Part shown: one piece after another, positions 52,870 to 61,920 of the stretch | Numbering within the stretch: position 1 is the first letter of the stretch | How the letters are laid out: every line of letters starts with the position of its first letter | Source: Natrarchaeobius chitinivorans | Lineage (GTDB): Archaea; Halobacteriota; Halobacteria; Halobacteriales; Natrialbaceae | DNA: 64,000 bases | Assembly (NCBI RefSeq): GCF_003841505.1 | Contig: NZ_REGA01000001.1 | Span: 62,001-126,000, forward strand | Reading direction: 5' to 3' | Notes under the pieces: model-generated | What the model saw: only the letters and a program-made list of their open reading frames with translations | The model's database searches: none | Told to the model about the DNA's origin: nothing | Made by a program: the position numbers and the translations under genes

Positions 52870-52955
52870 TGATACGGTTTACTGTACGTCGTTGCCGGCG
52901 CACCCGCGACCCGGGCGGCGGGTGCGCCGGTAAACAGGTACAGTTATCCGTATGA
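52870..52955. mobile_element. Palindromic element family A, copy A6 (80-bp core)
   Basis: Core 52873-52952 begins TACGGTTTACTGTAC and ends TACAGTTATCCGTA; the inner stem is CCGGCGCACCCGC / GCGGGTGCGCCGG. Both flanks are TGA (52870-52872, 52953-52955). It lies in the intergenic gap between quinone reductase and the aminotransferase gene. Confidence 0.85.
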
Positions 52956-53006
52956 ACCGATCTGAAAGCCGAGAAACGGGGTCGAAAACGCGCGAACCGA
53001 CCGCTC

Positions 53007-54128
53007 CTAACGAACCGCCGCCGTCGCCTCGTCGATGATCTCGAGGGCGTCTTTCAGCTCCTCCGTCCCCGTCGCGTACGAGAGCCGGGCGTACCCCTCG
53101 CCGTTCGCGCCGAACGCGCCGCCGGGGACGACGATCACGTCGCGGTCGAGTACCTCGTCGCACCAGCCGTCGGGAACCTTCGGCATGACGTAGAACGCTC
53201 CCTGGGGCGTCGGCACCTCGAGGCCGGCGTCCTCGAGGCCGTCGAGGACCACGTCGCGGCGGCGCTCGAAGGCCTCGACCATCTCGGCGACCGGTTCCTG
53301 GGGCCCCGTGAGGGCGGCCTCGGCGGCGAACTGCGCGGGCGCGGAGGCACAGGCCTGGGCGTACTGGTGGACGCGGAGCATCCGTTCGATCCGGCGATTG
53401 GGACCGACGACCCAGCCGAGTCGCCAGCCGGTCATCGAGTACGTCTTCGAGCAGGCGCTAACGACGACGACGTTGTCCGTCTCGGCGAACTCCAGCGGGG
53501 AGCGATGGACGCCGTCGAAGACGATGTGTTCGTACACCTCGTCGGAGAGACAGAGCACGCCGTGCTCGTCGGCGATGCGGGCGAACTCCCGCATGTCGTC
53601 CTCGCTCTGGACGGCGCCCGTCGGGTTCGCGGGGCTGTTGACGACGAAGACGGCCGTCTCGTCGGTGATCGCCTCCTCGACCGTCGCGGGATCGAGCGTC
53701 AGGTCCTCCCGCAGGGAAACCGGCTTGGGCGTGCCGCCGGCGATCCGCGTCAGCGCGTCGTAGGAGACGAACCCCGGATCGGGGAAGATCACCTCCTGTC
53801 CCGGATCGACGTGGGCCTCGAGCACGAGGTGAAGCGCCTCGCTGCCGCCCGACGTGGCGATGGCGTTCTCGGGATCGATCTCGAGGTCGTACTCGCGGTC
53901 GTACGCCGCGGCGATCGCCTCCCGGAGGCTCCGCGTTCCCTTGTTCGACGTGTAGGCGTCGGTGTGGCCGTTCTCGATGGCTTCGATCGCGCCACGACGA
54001 GCGTGTTCGGGCGTCGGGAAGTCCGGCTGTCCGATACCGAGGTTGATCGCGTCCTCGCTCGCGGCCTCGAACACCTCTCGAATGCCGCTGATCGAGACCT
54101 GCTCGACTCGTTCCGCAAAGTCGGTCAT
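53007..54128 (-). CDS. PLP-dependent class I aminotransferase
   Basis: A 373-residue fold-type I aminotransferase of the aspartate-aminotransferase superfamily. PLP Lys in SACSKTYSMTGWRLGWVVGP (about residue 236, Lys to pyridoxal), the Asn in VNSPANPTGAVQ (about residue 168), and Arg-385-like terminal Arg in RLSYATGTEELKDALEII. N-terminus MTDFAERVEQVSISGIREV. Substrate specificity (aspartate, glutamate, aromatic or kynurenine) cannot be decided. It is monocistronic. Confidence 0.93.
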   Translation of the reverse strand: MTDFAERVEQVSISGIREVFEAASEDAINLGIGQPDFPTPEHARRGAIEAIENGHTDAYTSNKGTRSLREAIAAAYDREYDLEIDPENAIATSGGSEALHLVLEAHVDPGQEVIFPDPGFVSYDALTRIAGGTPKPVSLREDLTLDPATVEEAITDETAVFVVNSPANPTGAVQSEDDMREFARIADEHGVLCLSDEVYEHIVFDGVHRSPLEFAETDNVVVVSACSKTYSMTGWRLGWVVGPNRRIERMLRVHQYAQACASAPAQFAAEAALTGPQEPVAEMVEAFERRRDVVLDGLEDAGLEVPTPQGAFYVMPKVPDGWCDEVLDRDVIVVPGGAFGANGEGYARLSYATGTEELKDALEIIDEATAAVR

Positions 54129-54468
54129 GGCTGTACCGGTGGCCGCGAGTCCAATAATCCTTCCTGTGTGTCGCGCTCGCGCTGGGCTGGTCGCCTGCCG
54201 AGAGAGGTCACACGGCTCGAAGCCGACCGACGGAACCGAACGAGTGTCGGCGGCGACGGCGCTTGTAAACCGGTGGTCGTTCCGTCTGTGTCCGGAGATT
54301 ATTCCTCGGGTCCTCGGGGAAATAAAACCTCTAGAGGCAGGGAAGACGGATTTTGTGTTGGTATTGTTATATTAGTTGCATCAGCAGTATTTCGCCGTTC
54401 GACGGTCGAATCGCGACGAGGATCACGAGCCGGAACAAATATAATACTGCTATAGAATCACTGTTCTA
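54129..54468. other. Intergenic 340-bp region, promoter of the DUF6517 gene
   Basis: No gene was seen. The AT-rich part begins at about 54340 and includes the TATA box listed below. Confidence 0.5.
54437..54446 (+). promoter_or_regulatory. TATA box of DUF6517 gene
   Basis: AAATATAATA lies 23-32 bases before the ATG at 54469, in the position of a haloarchaeal leaderless promoter. Confidence 0.65.
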
Positions 54469-55116
54469 ATGACCATTTCTCGACGATCGGTACTCGCCGC
54501 CGGAGCGACCGGCACGCTCGCATTGACCGCCGGCTGTCTCGACTTCGTCACCGGTGACGGACCACTCGAGTTTGCAGCCGAACGGGTTACGCCGAGTGCG
54601 TCGGCGCTCGAGGAGACGGGATACGAGGAAGACGACTCGACTCAGGAAGTGATCGAAGAAACGATCGATGTGGGCGTCGAACGCGACGTTCGCGCGTCGC
54701 TGTGGGTTTCGACGTACACGAAATCGCGGACGATCGAGGGGGTCGAACGCGAGGCCAACAACTTCGTCGCCGTCTCGATTCCGGGCATGGAGGTGCTGGG
54801 GCGATCGTTCAACCCGCTTGCGGACATGAGCAACGAGGAACTGCTCGAGGAGTTCCTCGGCGAGGCAAACGGCGACGTCGAAGACATCGACCACGAGGAG
54901 TCGTTTACGCTCGACGTTCTCGGAAGCGGGCGGGAGGTCGATCGCTTCACCGGCCAGACCCAGGAAGCCGGCGAGGTGATCGAGGTCTCGCTCACGCTGA
55001 CGTCGTTCCTGCACGACGACGACCTCATCGTGTTGCTCGGCACACATCCCGAGGTCCTCGCCGAGGAGGCGGCGAACGTCGAGGTGCTGATGGAGTCGGC
55101 CGAGCACCCGGCCTGA
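54469..55116 (+). CDS. DUF6517 lipoprotein
   Basis: A 215-residue Tat-type lipoprotein. The signal is SRRSVLAAGATGTLALTAGC (residues 4-23), with twin Arg and lipobox Cys. The mature part begins with GPLEFAAERVTPSASALEET and contains the segment VEREANNFVAVSIPGMEVLG, recognisable as the haloarchaeal DUF6517 family. No function is known. TGA at 55114-55116 is its stop and the left flank of element A7. Confidence 0.9.
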   Translation: MTISRRSVLAAGATGTLALTAGCLDFVTGDGPLEFAAERVTPSASALEETGYEEDDSTQEVIEETIDVGVERDVRASLWVSTYTKSRTIEGVEREANNFVAVSIPGMEVLGRSFNPLADMSNEELLEEFLGEANGDVEDIDHEESFTLDVLGSGREVDRFTGQTQEAGEVIEVSLTLTSFLHDDDLIVLLGTHPEVLAEEAANVEVLMESAEHPA

Positions 55117-55199
55117 TACGGTTTACTGTCCGTCATTGCCGGCGCACCCGCCGCCCTGTTCGCGGGTGCGCCGGTACACAGGTACAGTAACCCGTATGA
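55114..55199. mobile_element. Palindromic element family A, copy A7 (80-bp core), on the DUF6517 stop codon
   Basis: Core 55117-55196 begins TACGGTTTACTGTCC and ends GTACAGTAACCCGTA, with the inner CCGGCGCACCCGC / GCGGGTGCGCCGG stem. TGA flanks both sides (55114-55116, which is the stop codon, and 55197-55199). Its arm orientation is the reverse of A3. Confidence 0.88.
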
Positions 55200-55220
55200 G
55201 ACGGATCGCTCTCGGTCTGT

Positions 55221-55256
55221 ACCGGCCGATCGCACAACGGGGTGCGATCGGTGCGC
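55221..55256. repeat. Hairpin family B, copy B3
   Basis: CCGATCGCAC (55226-55235) pairs with GTGCGATCGG (55242-55251); no bulge, shorter outer arms. It immediately follows element A7. Confidence 0.5.
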
Positions 55257-55461
55257 GGTCATCACAGACAGTATGATAGAGACAGACGAAGACGTCGCTC
55301 GAGTCGGTCGAAACGCGTCTCTCTCGTGGATCTCGAGGCGTTCGCGGACAGGTCGAATCGGATCGCGGTCAGTGTAGACGGATCGAAGAGAATGTCTGAC
55401 CGGAAATGCGCGGACGCGGCGTCACGCACGTGAATGCGGCGTCACGCGGACGCAGGCGCTG

Positions 55462-56325
55462 TCAGTAGAACTCGCGAACGAGATCCATCGCGTCCTCGGG
55501 TGCGCCCTCGGGAATGTCGGACATGTCTTCGGTGACGCCGTGTTGTTCGTGGTACGGAACCGAGTTCTCGTCCTGGTACATCACGCCCTGGTATTCCTTG
55601 TCACCATCGAGGATGACCTCCTTGGCCGCCTCGTAGTCGTTCGGATCGTGGCCCTCTTCCTGGAGGTCGACGAGGCTGTCGCGGAAGTAGTCGTAGGTGT
55701 CGACGTCGTTGAACGTGACACAGGGGCTGAAGACGTTGACGAAGCCGAAGCCGTCGTGTTCGATGGCCTCCTCGATGATCTCCTGGTGGCGAAGCGCGTC
55801 GGAGCTAAAGGACTGGGCGATAAAGGAAGCACCCGACGCGAGCGCGAGCGCGAGCGGGTTGACCGGTGGCTGTTTCGGCCCCTCCGGGGTCGTCGAAGTT
55901 TCGAAGTCCGACCGCGAAGTCGGCGACGCCTGTCCTTTCGTCAGGCCGTAAATGCGATTGTCCATGACGACGTAGGTCATGTCGACGTTTCGACGGACGG
56001 CGTGGACGAAGTGACCGGCACCGATCGAGTAGCCGTCGCCGTCGCCGCCGGCGACCATGACCTCGAGGTCCGGGCGAGCCATCTTGACGCCGGTTCCGAC
56101 GGGGAGCGCACGGCCGTGAACCCCGTGGAGGGCGTAGCTGTGCATGTAGGTACCGATCTTTCCGGAACAGCCGATACCGGCGACGACGAACGTGTTGTCG
56201 GGATCGTTGCCGGTTTCGGCGAGGCCTTTCATCATGCCGTTCATCGTCCCGAAGTCACCGCATCCGGGACACCAGGTCGGCTGCTTGTCGGATTTGAAGT
56301 CTGTAAATCGGACGTCGGAGCTCAT
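55462..56325 (-). CDS. korB: 2-Oxoglutarate:ferredoxin oxidoreductase, beta subunit
   Basis: A 287-residue thiamine-diphosphate subunit. Motifs: TWCPGCGDFGTMNGMMKGLA (residues about 16-35) with Cys residues, GIGCSGKIGTYMH (about 50), AGGDGDGYSIGAGHFVHAVR (TPP/Mg2+ motif GDGDG, about residues 88-107), and MDNRIYGLTKGQASPTS (about 120). Its ATG overlaps the korA TGA by four bases. Size fits 2-oxoglutarate rather than pyruvate oxidoreductase in haloarchaea (PorB about 310); this is recalled family knowledge. It acts in the TCA cycle with ferredoxin as electron acceptor. Confidence 0.9.
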   Translation of the reverse strand: MSSDVRFTDFKSDKQPTWCPGCGDFGTMNGMMKGLAETGNDPDNTFVVAGIGCSGKIGTYMHSYALHGVHGRALPVGTGVKMARPDLEVMVAGGDGDGYSIGAGHFVHAVRRNVDMTYVVMDNRIYGLTKGQASPTSRSDFETSTTPEGPKQPPVNPLALALASGASFIAQSFSSDALRHQEIIEEAIEHDGFGFVNVFSPCVTFNDVDTYDYFRDSLVDLQEEGHDPNDYEAAKEVILDGDKEYQGVMYQDENSVPYHEQHGVTEDMSDIPEGAPEDAMDLVREFY

Positions 56326-58079
56326 TGTGCTGGAACCTCCTCGGAGAGTTTGTCTGTGATCTCTGTCGCGAGTTCGTCCGCCTTGAATCGGACGCCGGTG
56401 TACTTGTTGATGCGTTTCACGCGGGTAAGTGCGTCGTGTTCGATCACGTCCGCGAACTGTCCGGTCGCGTTACACTCGACGACGATCGTGTCGTCGGCCG
56501 CTTCGATTTCCTCTGTCAGGTCCGGACGCGGGAAGATGTACGGCACCGAGATCACGCGGACGTCGATCCCGTCTTCCTCGAGGTACTCGAGCGCCTCGAC
56601 GAGCGCGCCTTCGTTCGACCCCCACGAGATGACGAGGTTGTCGGCGTCCGCATCGCCGAATTCGCGGTAATCCCACTCCTCGTTCTCCTTTGCCGTCTCG
56701 ACTTTGCGGTTTCGCTTGTCGACCTGCTGGACGCGTTCGTCCTCGTCTTCCGTCCGGCGGCCGAGTTCGTCGTGCTCGAGGCCCGTGCTCATGTGGGCAC
56801 CGTCGGTCGTGCCGGGGATCGCTCGCGGACTGATGCCGTCGTCGGTGACGGCGTGGGCACGGAACCGGCCCTGGGCGTCGAGCCACTCGTCGACCTCGTC
56901 GTCGTCGACGAGTTTACCGCGGTCGATCTCGACGTCGTCCATGTCGAACGCCTCCGGCGGGAACGTCTGTTCGGTCACCGCGAGTGCGAGGTCGGCGACG
57001 ACGTAGACCGGCGTCTGGTACTTTTCGGCGTAGTTGAACGCCTCGACGGTTTTCCAGAAACACTCGGAGATCGTCGTCGGCGTGATGACGAACCGCGGAA
57101 TCTCGCCGTGGCCGCCGTACAGGGTCATGTTCAGGTCGCCCTGTTCCTGCTTCGTCGGCATTCCGGTGGAGGGCCCCGAGCGCATCACGTCGACGATCAC
57201 CAGCGGCGTCTCGCTGGTCGCGACGAGTCCGAACGTCTCGGCCATGAGGTCGATCCCCGGCCCGGACGTCGCCGTCATCGAGCGCGCGCCGGCGCGGGCC
57301 GCGCCGAGCGCCATGTTGATCGCCGAGAGTTCGTCTTCGGCCTGGACGACGTGGCCGCCGTACTCCTCGATGCGCCCCGTCAGATACTCCATCACGTTCG
57401 TCGCGGGCGTGATCGGGTAGCCGGCGTAGAACCGACAGCCGGCGGCGAGTGCGCCCATCCCGATCGCCTCGTCGCCGTTGAGGAGGACGTAATCTTCGTC
57501 GGTCGTCTCGACGTCGTAGCCGAGATGGGAGAGATCGTAGTTCTCCTGGACGTACTCCTGGCCCAGACGCGCGGCCTCCTTGTTGTTCTCGACGATCTTC
57601 GAGCCTTTGCCACCGAAGCGTTTCTCGAGGGACTCGTCGAGGTACTCGACGTCGAACCCGGTGATCTCGCAGGCCGCGCCGAGGGCGACCACGTTGCGCA
57701 TGATCGCGCCGCCGGCCTCCTCGGCGAGCGATTTGAGGGGGACGTCGACCGCCGTCATCTCCTCGGGGATGTCCGCCTCCCAGGAGCGCTCGCCGTCGTA
57801 GATGATCGCGCTCCCCTCGTGGAGTTCGTCGAGGTTCTCGTCGATCGTGCGCTGGGTCAGGGCGACCAGGATGTCAAGCCGATCGACGACGCTCTGTACC
57901 TCGTCGACGGAGGTGCGAATCTTGTAGGCAGTGTATCCACCGCGGATTCGCGAGGCGAAGTCTTTCGACGTGAACACGTGCCGTCCGGCTCGGGAAAGGG
58001 CCTGAGCGAAAATCTTGCCAGTGGAGTCGATCCCGTCTCCGGCCTCGCCTCCGATCGCCCAGTTGAGATCCTCAGCCAT
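56322..58079 (-). CDS. korA: 2-Oxoglutarate:ferredoxin oxidoreductase, alpha subunit
   Basis: A 585-residue subunit with fused gamma and alpha domains. The gamma domain (residues about 1-190) starts LNWAIGGEAGDGIDSTGKIF and contains VVALGAACEITGFDVEYLDE. The alpha domain follows: CRFYAGYPITPATNVMEYLT (about residue 215), MTATSGPGIDLMAET, VDVMRSGPSTGMPTKQEQGD (about 290), and ISWGSNEGALVEALEYLEED (domain III, about residue 490). First gene of korAB; a TATA-like TTTCATTTA lies on the minus strand near 58104-58110, about 25-31 bases upstream. Confidence 0.92.
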   Translation of the reverse strand: MAEDLNWAIGGEAGDGIDSTGKIFAQALSRAGRHVFTSKDFASRIRGGYTAYKIRTSVDEVQSVVDRLDILVALTQRTIDENLDELHEGSAIIYDGERSWEADIPEEMTAVDVPLKSLAEEAGGAIMRNVVALGAACEITGFDVEYLDESLEKRFGGKGSKIVENNKEAARLGQEYVQENYDLSHLGYDVETTDEDYVLLNGDEAIGMGALAAGCRFYAGYPITPATNVMEYLTGRIEEYGGHVVQAEDELSAINMALGAARAGARSMTATSGPGIDLMAETFGLVATSETPLVIVDVMRSGPSTGMPTKQEQGDLNMTLYGGHGEIPRFVITPTTISECFWKTVEAFNYAEKYQTPVYVVADLALAVTEQTFPPEAFDMDDVEIDRGKLVDDDEVDEWLDAQGRFRAHAVTDDGISPRAIPGTTDGAHMSTGLEHDELGRRTEDEDERVQQVDKRNRKVETAKENEEWDYREFGDADADNLVISWGSNEGALVEALEYLEEDGIDVRVISVPYIFPRPDLTEEIEAADDTIVVECNATGQFADVIEHDALTRVKRINKYTGVRFKADELATEITDKLSEEVPAQ

Positions 58080-58101
58080 GTTATGGCGAAGGTTGCTCCC
58101 A

Positions 58102-58110
58102 GTAAATGAA
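58102..58110 (-). promoter_or_regulatory. TATA box of korAB
   Basis: On the minus strand the sequence TTTCATTTA, 22-31 bases before the korA ATG, is the only AT-rich box near the start. Confidence 0.45.
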
Positions 58111-58240
58111 AAGGCTTCTGAAACCCCTATCGTTCAGCGGTCGTTTTTCGACGGATCCGGTCGGAACGCCATCAATTCTGGAATCACGATACGTTTTCGG
58201 GTGCGCCGTCGATCGACGTGGGCGGTCAGGAACGTCCGTT

Positions 58241-58375
58241 CGCTCGAGTCCCACTCGCTCGAGTCCCACTTGCTTGAGTCCCACTTGCTTGAGTCCCCAC
58301 TTGCTCGAGTCCCACTCGCTCGAGTCCCACTTGCTTGAGTCCCCACTTGCTCGAGTCCCACTCGCTCGAGTCCTA
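58241..58375. repeat. Nine 15-bp tandem repeats upstream of a flavoprotein gene
   Basis: A unit of YGCTYGAGTCCCACT is repeated nine times with C/T variation and one extra C in three units. It lies in the gap between korA (divergent) and the FNR-like gene, ending about 80 bases before the latter. Each unit contains CTCGAG or CTTGAG. Confidence 0.8.
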
Positions 58376-58454
58376 TCCCCTCGAGACGTCGACGCGCCGG
58401 CGTCTCGAAGCGAGAATGAAACGCCTTTTCATCCAGCCCCCGAACGCCTCAGGC

Positions 58455-59093
58455 ATGGAAGAGACGACAGTCACCGTCGAATCGGTACGCGAGGTCGGCC
58501 CCGACACCGTCGCGATCACGCTCGAGGCACCCGAAGGCTTCGATGCGTTACCGGGCCACTTCGTCCTCCTTACGGCCGCACCCGACGGCGAGGAGATCAC
58601 TCGCCACTACACGCTCTCGTCGCCGTCGGTTACCGACAGCTTCGAGATCACGGTCGGGATCGATCCCGATGGCGATCTCTCACCGTGGCTCGCCGACCTC
58701 GAGGGCGGGGAGACCGTCGAAATCGAAGGGCCGATGGGGGCGATCACGTACGAGCGGGACGAAGACGTCGTCGCCGTCGCGGGCGGGCCGGGTATCGGTC
58801 CCGCCGTCTCGGTCGCCGAAGCCGCCACGGAGGCGGGCCACGACGCTGCCGTCGTCTACCGGGACGACGAACCCGCCCACGTCGACCGCCTCGAGCGTCT
58901 CGAAGACGCGGGTGTGACCGTCACCGTCCTCGAGGAAGAGGCCGACGAGGAACTCGCAGACGCCATCGAGTCGCACGTCGAAGACGGACAGCTGTACGTC
59001 TTCGGGTTCGAGAGCTTCGTCACGTCGGTCACGGACGCGATTGCGGACGCTGGCGGCGATCCGGAGGAGGCCGCGGTCGAAAACTTCGGGTGA
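58455..59093 (+). CDS. FNR-like flavin reductase (FAD/NAD-binding)
   Basis: A 212-residue ferredoxin-NADP reductase superfamily protein. The FAD-binding domain shows RHYTLSSPSV (RxYS-type motif, about residues 54-63) and the NAD-binding domain begins VAVAGGPGIGPAVSVAEAAT (GGxGIGP, about residues 108-130). The C-terminal tail VFGFESFVTSVTDAIADAGG is typical. Start MEETTVTVESV; an ATG 39 bases upstream would give an N-terminal MKRLFIQPP extension. Electron donor and acceptor unknown; an NADH-ferredoxin or hydroxylase reductase role is possible. Confidence 0.85.
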   Translation: MEETTVTVESVREVGPDTVAITLEAPEGFDALPGHFVLLTAAPDGEEITRHYTLSSPSVTDSFEITVGIDPDGDLSPWLADLEGGETVEIEGPMGAITYERDEDVVAVAGGPGIGPAVSVAEAATEAGHDAAVVYRDDEPAHVDRLERLEDAGVTVTVLEEEADEELADAIESHVEDGQLYVFGFESFVTSVTDAIADAGGDPEEAAVENFG

Positions 59094-59178
59094 GAAACCG
59101 ACACCGGTGTCGGTGGCGACGCTCGCGAACGGCCGCGTCATCGGTTCGGTTTCGTCGCCCGCGTCGCTGGGGCCCCGA

Positions 59179-60447
59179 TCACAGGAGACCGACCTCTTCG
59201 CTCGCCGCCCGGATCGCCTCGAGGCAGGCGACGACGTCCGCCTGGTCGTGAGTCGCCATCGGTGCGATTCGCAGCCGGCACTCGCCGTCGGGAACCGTCG
59301 GCGGTCGGATCGCCGGCGCGACGACGTTTCGGTCCCGAAGCGCTGCCTCGAGTGCGAGCGCGTCGCGGCGATCGCCGACGACGATCGGAAGGATCTGCGA
59401 TTCGCCGGGGACGTCCCATCCCATCGTCTCGAGGCCGTCACGGAGGTGTGTGACGTTCTCCCAGAGGCGCTCGCGCGCGTCGCTGTGGCGTGCGAGATGA
59501 AGCGCCTCGCTGGCCGCCGCAGCCGCGGGCGGTGCGAGTCCCGTCGAGAAGCCGAACGAGCGCGCCTCGTTGACGAGACACGCGATCAGGTCGTCGCTCC
59601 CGGCGACGTAACCGCCCTGACTCGCCAGCGCCTTCGAGAGCGTCCCCATCTGGACGTGGATTCGGTCCTCGAGCCCTTCCGCCTGAACGACGCCACCGCC
59701 GTCGACGTACAGCCCCGTCGCGTGAGCTTCGTCGACCATAACCCACGCGCCGAACTCCTCTGCGAGGTCACAGATTTCAGAAAGCGGCGCGACGGTGCCG
59801 TCCATGCTGAACACGCTATCGGTGACGATCAGCCACGATTCGGTTTCGCCGTCGGGAGTCGCCTTCGAACCGGATCTCGAGTCCGTGCTCGCCTCGGCCC
59901 GTTGCGCTCGAGCGGCCATCTCCGCTCGCAAACTGTCCGGATCGCAGTGATCGTAGGTCACCGTCTCGCAGTCCGCCAGCCGACAGCCGTCGACGAGACT
60001 CGCGTGATTCAGTTCGTCCGAGAAGATCACGTCGGGTTCGAGCGCCGTAATCGTCCCGACGTTCGCGGCGTATCCAGACGAGAACGTCAGGGCGCGCTCG
60101 GCCCCTTTCGTCTCCGCCAACAGCCGCTCGACGTCGCGGTGAACCATCGTATCCCCGGTGACGAGCCGACTCGCGCCGGACCCGGTGCCGACGGTGGCCG
60201 CCGCACGCCGGGCCGCGTTCTGAACCCGCTGATCGTCGGTCAGCCCGAGGTAGTTGTTCGAGGCGAACACGAGCGCCTCCTCGGAGTCGAGGACGGGAAG
60301 TTCGCTCCCGCAGGGTTGTGCGAAGTATCCTCGCTCGGCAACTCGATCGACGGGCGACAGCGTCCGTTTCAGCTCGTTCTCCTCGAGAGTGGCGAGACGG
60401 TTCTCGAGGTCGAACCCGCGGTCTTCCATTCGGGTGTAGGGAGTCAT
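59179..60447 (-). CDS. bioF: 8-Amino-7-oxononanoate synthase
   Basis: A 422-residue PLP enzyme of the alpha-oxoamine synthase group that condenses pimeloyl-CoA/ACP with alanine in biotin synthesis. Motifs: NNYLGLTDDQRVQNAARRAA (about residues 65-84), GSGASRLVTGDTMVHRDVER (about 93-112), WVMVDEAHATGLYVDGGGVV (PLP Asp, about residue 215), QMGTLSKALASQGGYVAG (PLP Lys, about residue 250). Start MTPYTRMEDRGFDLENRL at 60447; a longer frame adds 20 residues. bioB lies upstream with a small gene between them; bioD is not seen in the window. Confidence 0.92.
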   Translation of the reverse strand: MTPYTRMEDRGFDLENRLATLEENELKRTLSPVDRVAERGYFAQPCGSELPVLDSEEALVFASNNYLGLTDDQRVQNAARRAAATVGTGSGASRLVTGDTMVHRDVERLLAETKGAERALTFSSGYAANVGTITALEPDVIFSDELNHASLVDGCRLADCETVTYDHCDPDSLRAEMAARAQRAEASTDSRSGSKATPDGETESWLIVTDSVFSMDGTVAPLSEICDLAEEFGAWVMVDEAHATGLYVDGGGVVQAEGLEDRIHVQMGTLSKALASQGGYVAGSDDLIACLVNEARSFGFSTGLAPPAAAAASEALHLARHSDARERLWENVTHLRDGLETMGWDVPGESQILPIVVGDRRDALALEAALRDRNVVAPAIRPPTVPDGECRLRIAPMATHDQADVVACLEAIRAASEEVGLL

Positions 60448-60463
60448 CGCCACGGTTTCACTG

Positions 60464-60712
60464 TCACGGTTCCGTTCCGATGTCCGATCTGGATCGTGCG
60501 CCGTCAAATCCGGGCATCAGTCCTGCCGGGCCGAAGACGCCGTATTCGACCGCACGGTCGTTCCGACCAACCGATTTCCGGTAGCCGGGCGACGGTCCGT
60601 TGACGGTTGCCACCACGCCCGTCTGGTCGTCACACACGAACGTGTTCGTCGCCCGCTTGTAGGCGACCGTCGTTCCAGTTACGGTGATCATCGTCCCAGT
60701 CACGGTGATCAT
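60464..60712 (-). CDS. Small protein in the bioB-bioF operon, function unknown
   Basis: An 82-residue frame with GC-rich third positions, MITVTGTMITVTGTTVAYKR, then NTFVCDDQTGVVATVNGPSP. The first 21 bases are tandemly duplicated (ATGATCACCGTGACTGGGAC and ATGATCACCGTAACTGGAAC), so there are two equivalent start codons 21 bases apart. It lies 71 bases after bioB and 16 bases before bioF on the same strand. No similarity recognised; a role in biotin synthesis is only suggested by position. Confidence 0.5.
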   Translation of the reverse strand: MITVTGTMITVTGTTVAYKRATNTFVCDDQTGVVATVNGPSPGYRKSVGRNDRAVEYGVFGPAGLMPGFDGARSRSDIGTEP

Positions 60713-60783
60713 CGTCGACTTCTCGACGCGGCGCTCGACCCGATCGGCCGACGATAGGCCTCGAGCAGGCGATCTCGATGGAG

Positions 60784-61899
60784 TCAATCGTCGTCTGCGT
60801 CGGCGCTTGCCTCCGCCGGGGAGACGTCGCCCGGGCGTGCGGACGACGTCGAGTCGGCGTACCGGGCTTTGACCGCCTCCGGATCGAACCGGTTCACCGC
60901 TCGATTTGGCTCGAGACCGGCGCGTTCGACGATTCGAACGTCTTCGGCGGGCGACTGCCCCTCGGTCGTGAGGTAGTCCCCGATGAGAATGCCGTCCGCA
61001 CCCGCCTCGAGGGGGCGGTGCTGATCGTCGGCCGCGAGGTTGACCTCGCGTCCGCCCGTGAGCCGAACTCGCGCCTCGGGGTGAAGCAGTTTGTAGACGG
61101 CGACGGTCGCGACGATCTCGTCGGTCGTGATCTCGACGTCGCGTTCCGCCAGCGGCGTCCCCTCGATCGGGTTCAGGACGTTCACCGGCAGCGAGGAGAC
61201 GCCGATCTCCCGAAGCGCGACGGCCGCCTCGACCCGATCGGTCGGCGTCTCGCCCATGCCGAGGATGACGCCCGCACAGAGGTCCATTCCCGCCTCCTTC
61301 GCCACCTCGAGCGTCCGGACGCGGTCCTCGAAGCTGTGGCTGTCGACGATCTCGGGGAAGTACCGCGGAGACGTTTCGATGTTGTGATTGTAGTGGTTGA
61401 TCCCGGTTTCGGCCAGGATCTCGGCCTCTTCACGGGTGAGGATGCCGAGCGAGGCGTCGACCTCGAGGGCACACTCGTCGCGGACGAGCCTAATCGCCTC
61501 GAGGACCTCCGCCCACTCCTCGGGTCGGCGCTCCTTCGAGACGCCTTTCTCCGCGAGGACGATACCGAAGCGCTGGGCACCGTCGCGTTCGGCTCGTTTG
61601 GCCGCCTCGAGGACCCGCTCCGGCCCGAGGAAGTCGTAGGTGTCGATGCCGGTGTCGAAGTGGACCGACTGGGCACAGAAGCCACAGTCTTCCGCGCAGT
61701 TGCCGGCTTTCGCGTTGACGATCGAGCAGGCGTCGACCGTCCCGTCGCCGAAGCGGTCGCGAACGACGCCGCCGGCTTCGGCGAGTTCTTCGACCGGCTG
61801 GGCGACGAGCGCGAGTCCGTCGGTGCGGTCGAGGCGCTCGCCGGCGAGCACCCGCGCGAGGGCGTCGTCGATCGTTTCGTTTCCAGTCTCGTAAACCAC
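60784..61899 (-). CDS. bioB: Biotin synthase
   Basis: A 371-residue radical-SAM enzyme that inserts sulphur into dethiobiotin. The 4Fe-4S Cys motif is in GNCAEDCGFCAQS (about residues 65-77; Cys-x3-Cys-x2-Cys). Further motifs: HYNHNIETSPRYFPEIV (about residues 165-181), LCAGVILGMGETPTDRVEAA, PVNVLNPIEGTPLAER and RLTGGREVNLAADDQHRP with the auxiliary Arg. The C-terminus is acidic (about 30 extra residues). A minus-strand TATA-like AATTATATTT at 61921-61930 sits 22-31 bases before the ATG, indicating a leaderless operon promoter. Confidence 0.96.
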   Translation of the reverse strand: MVYETGNETIDDALARVLAGERLDRTDGLALVAQPVEELAEAGGVVRDRFGDGTVDACSIVNAKAGNCAEDCGFCAQSVHFDTGIDTYDFLGPERVLEAAKRAERDGAQRFGIVLAEKGVSKERRPEEWAEVLEAIRLVRDECALEVDASLGILTREEAEILAETGINHYNHNIETSPRYFPEIVDSHSFEDRVRTLEVAKEAGMDLCAGVILGMGETPTDRVEAAVALREIGVSSLPVNVLNPIEGTPLAERDVEITTDEIVATVAVYKLLHPEARVRLTGGREVNLAADDQHRPLEAGADGILIGDYLTTEGQSPAEDVRIVERAGLEPNRAVNRFDPEAVKARYADSTSSARPGDVSPAEASADADDD

Positions 61900-61920
61900 A
61901 GTGGACTATTTAGTTGACGA

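Noticed and set aside
52597-52872. Plus-strand frame ending exactly at the TGA flank of element A6
   Set aside because: It is antisense to the quinone reductase gene and low-complexity, so its stop on the element is probably chance.
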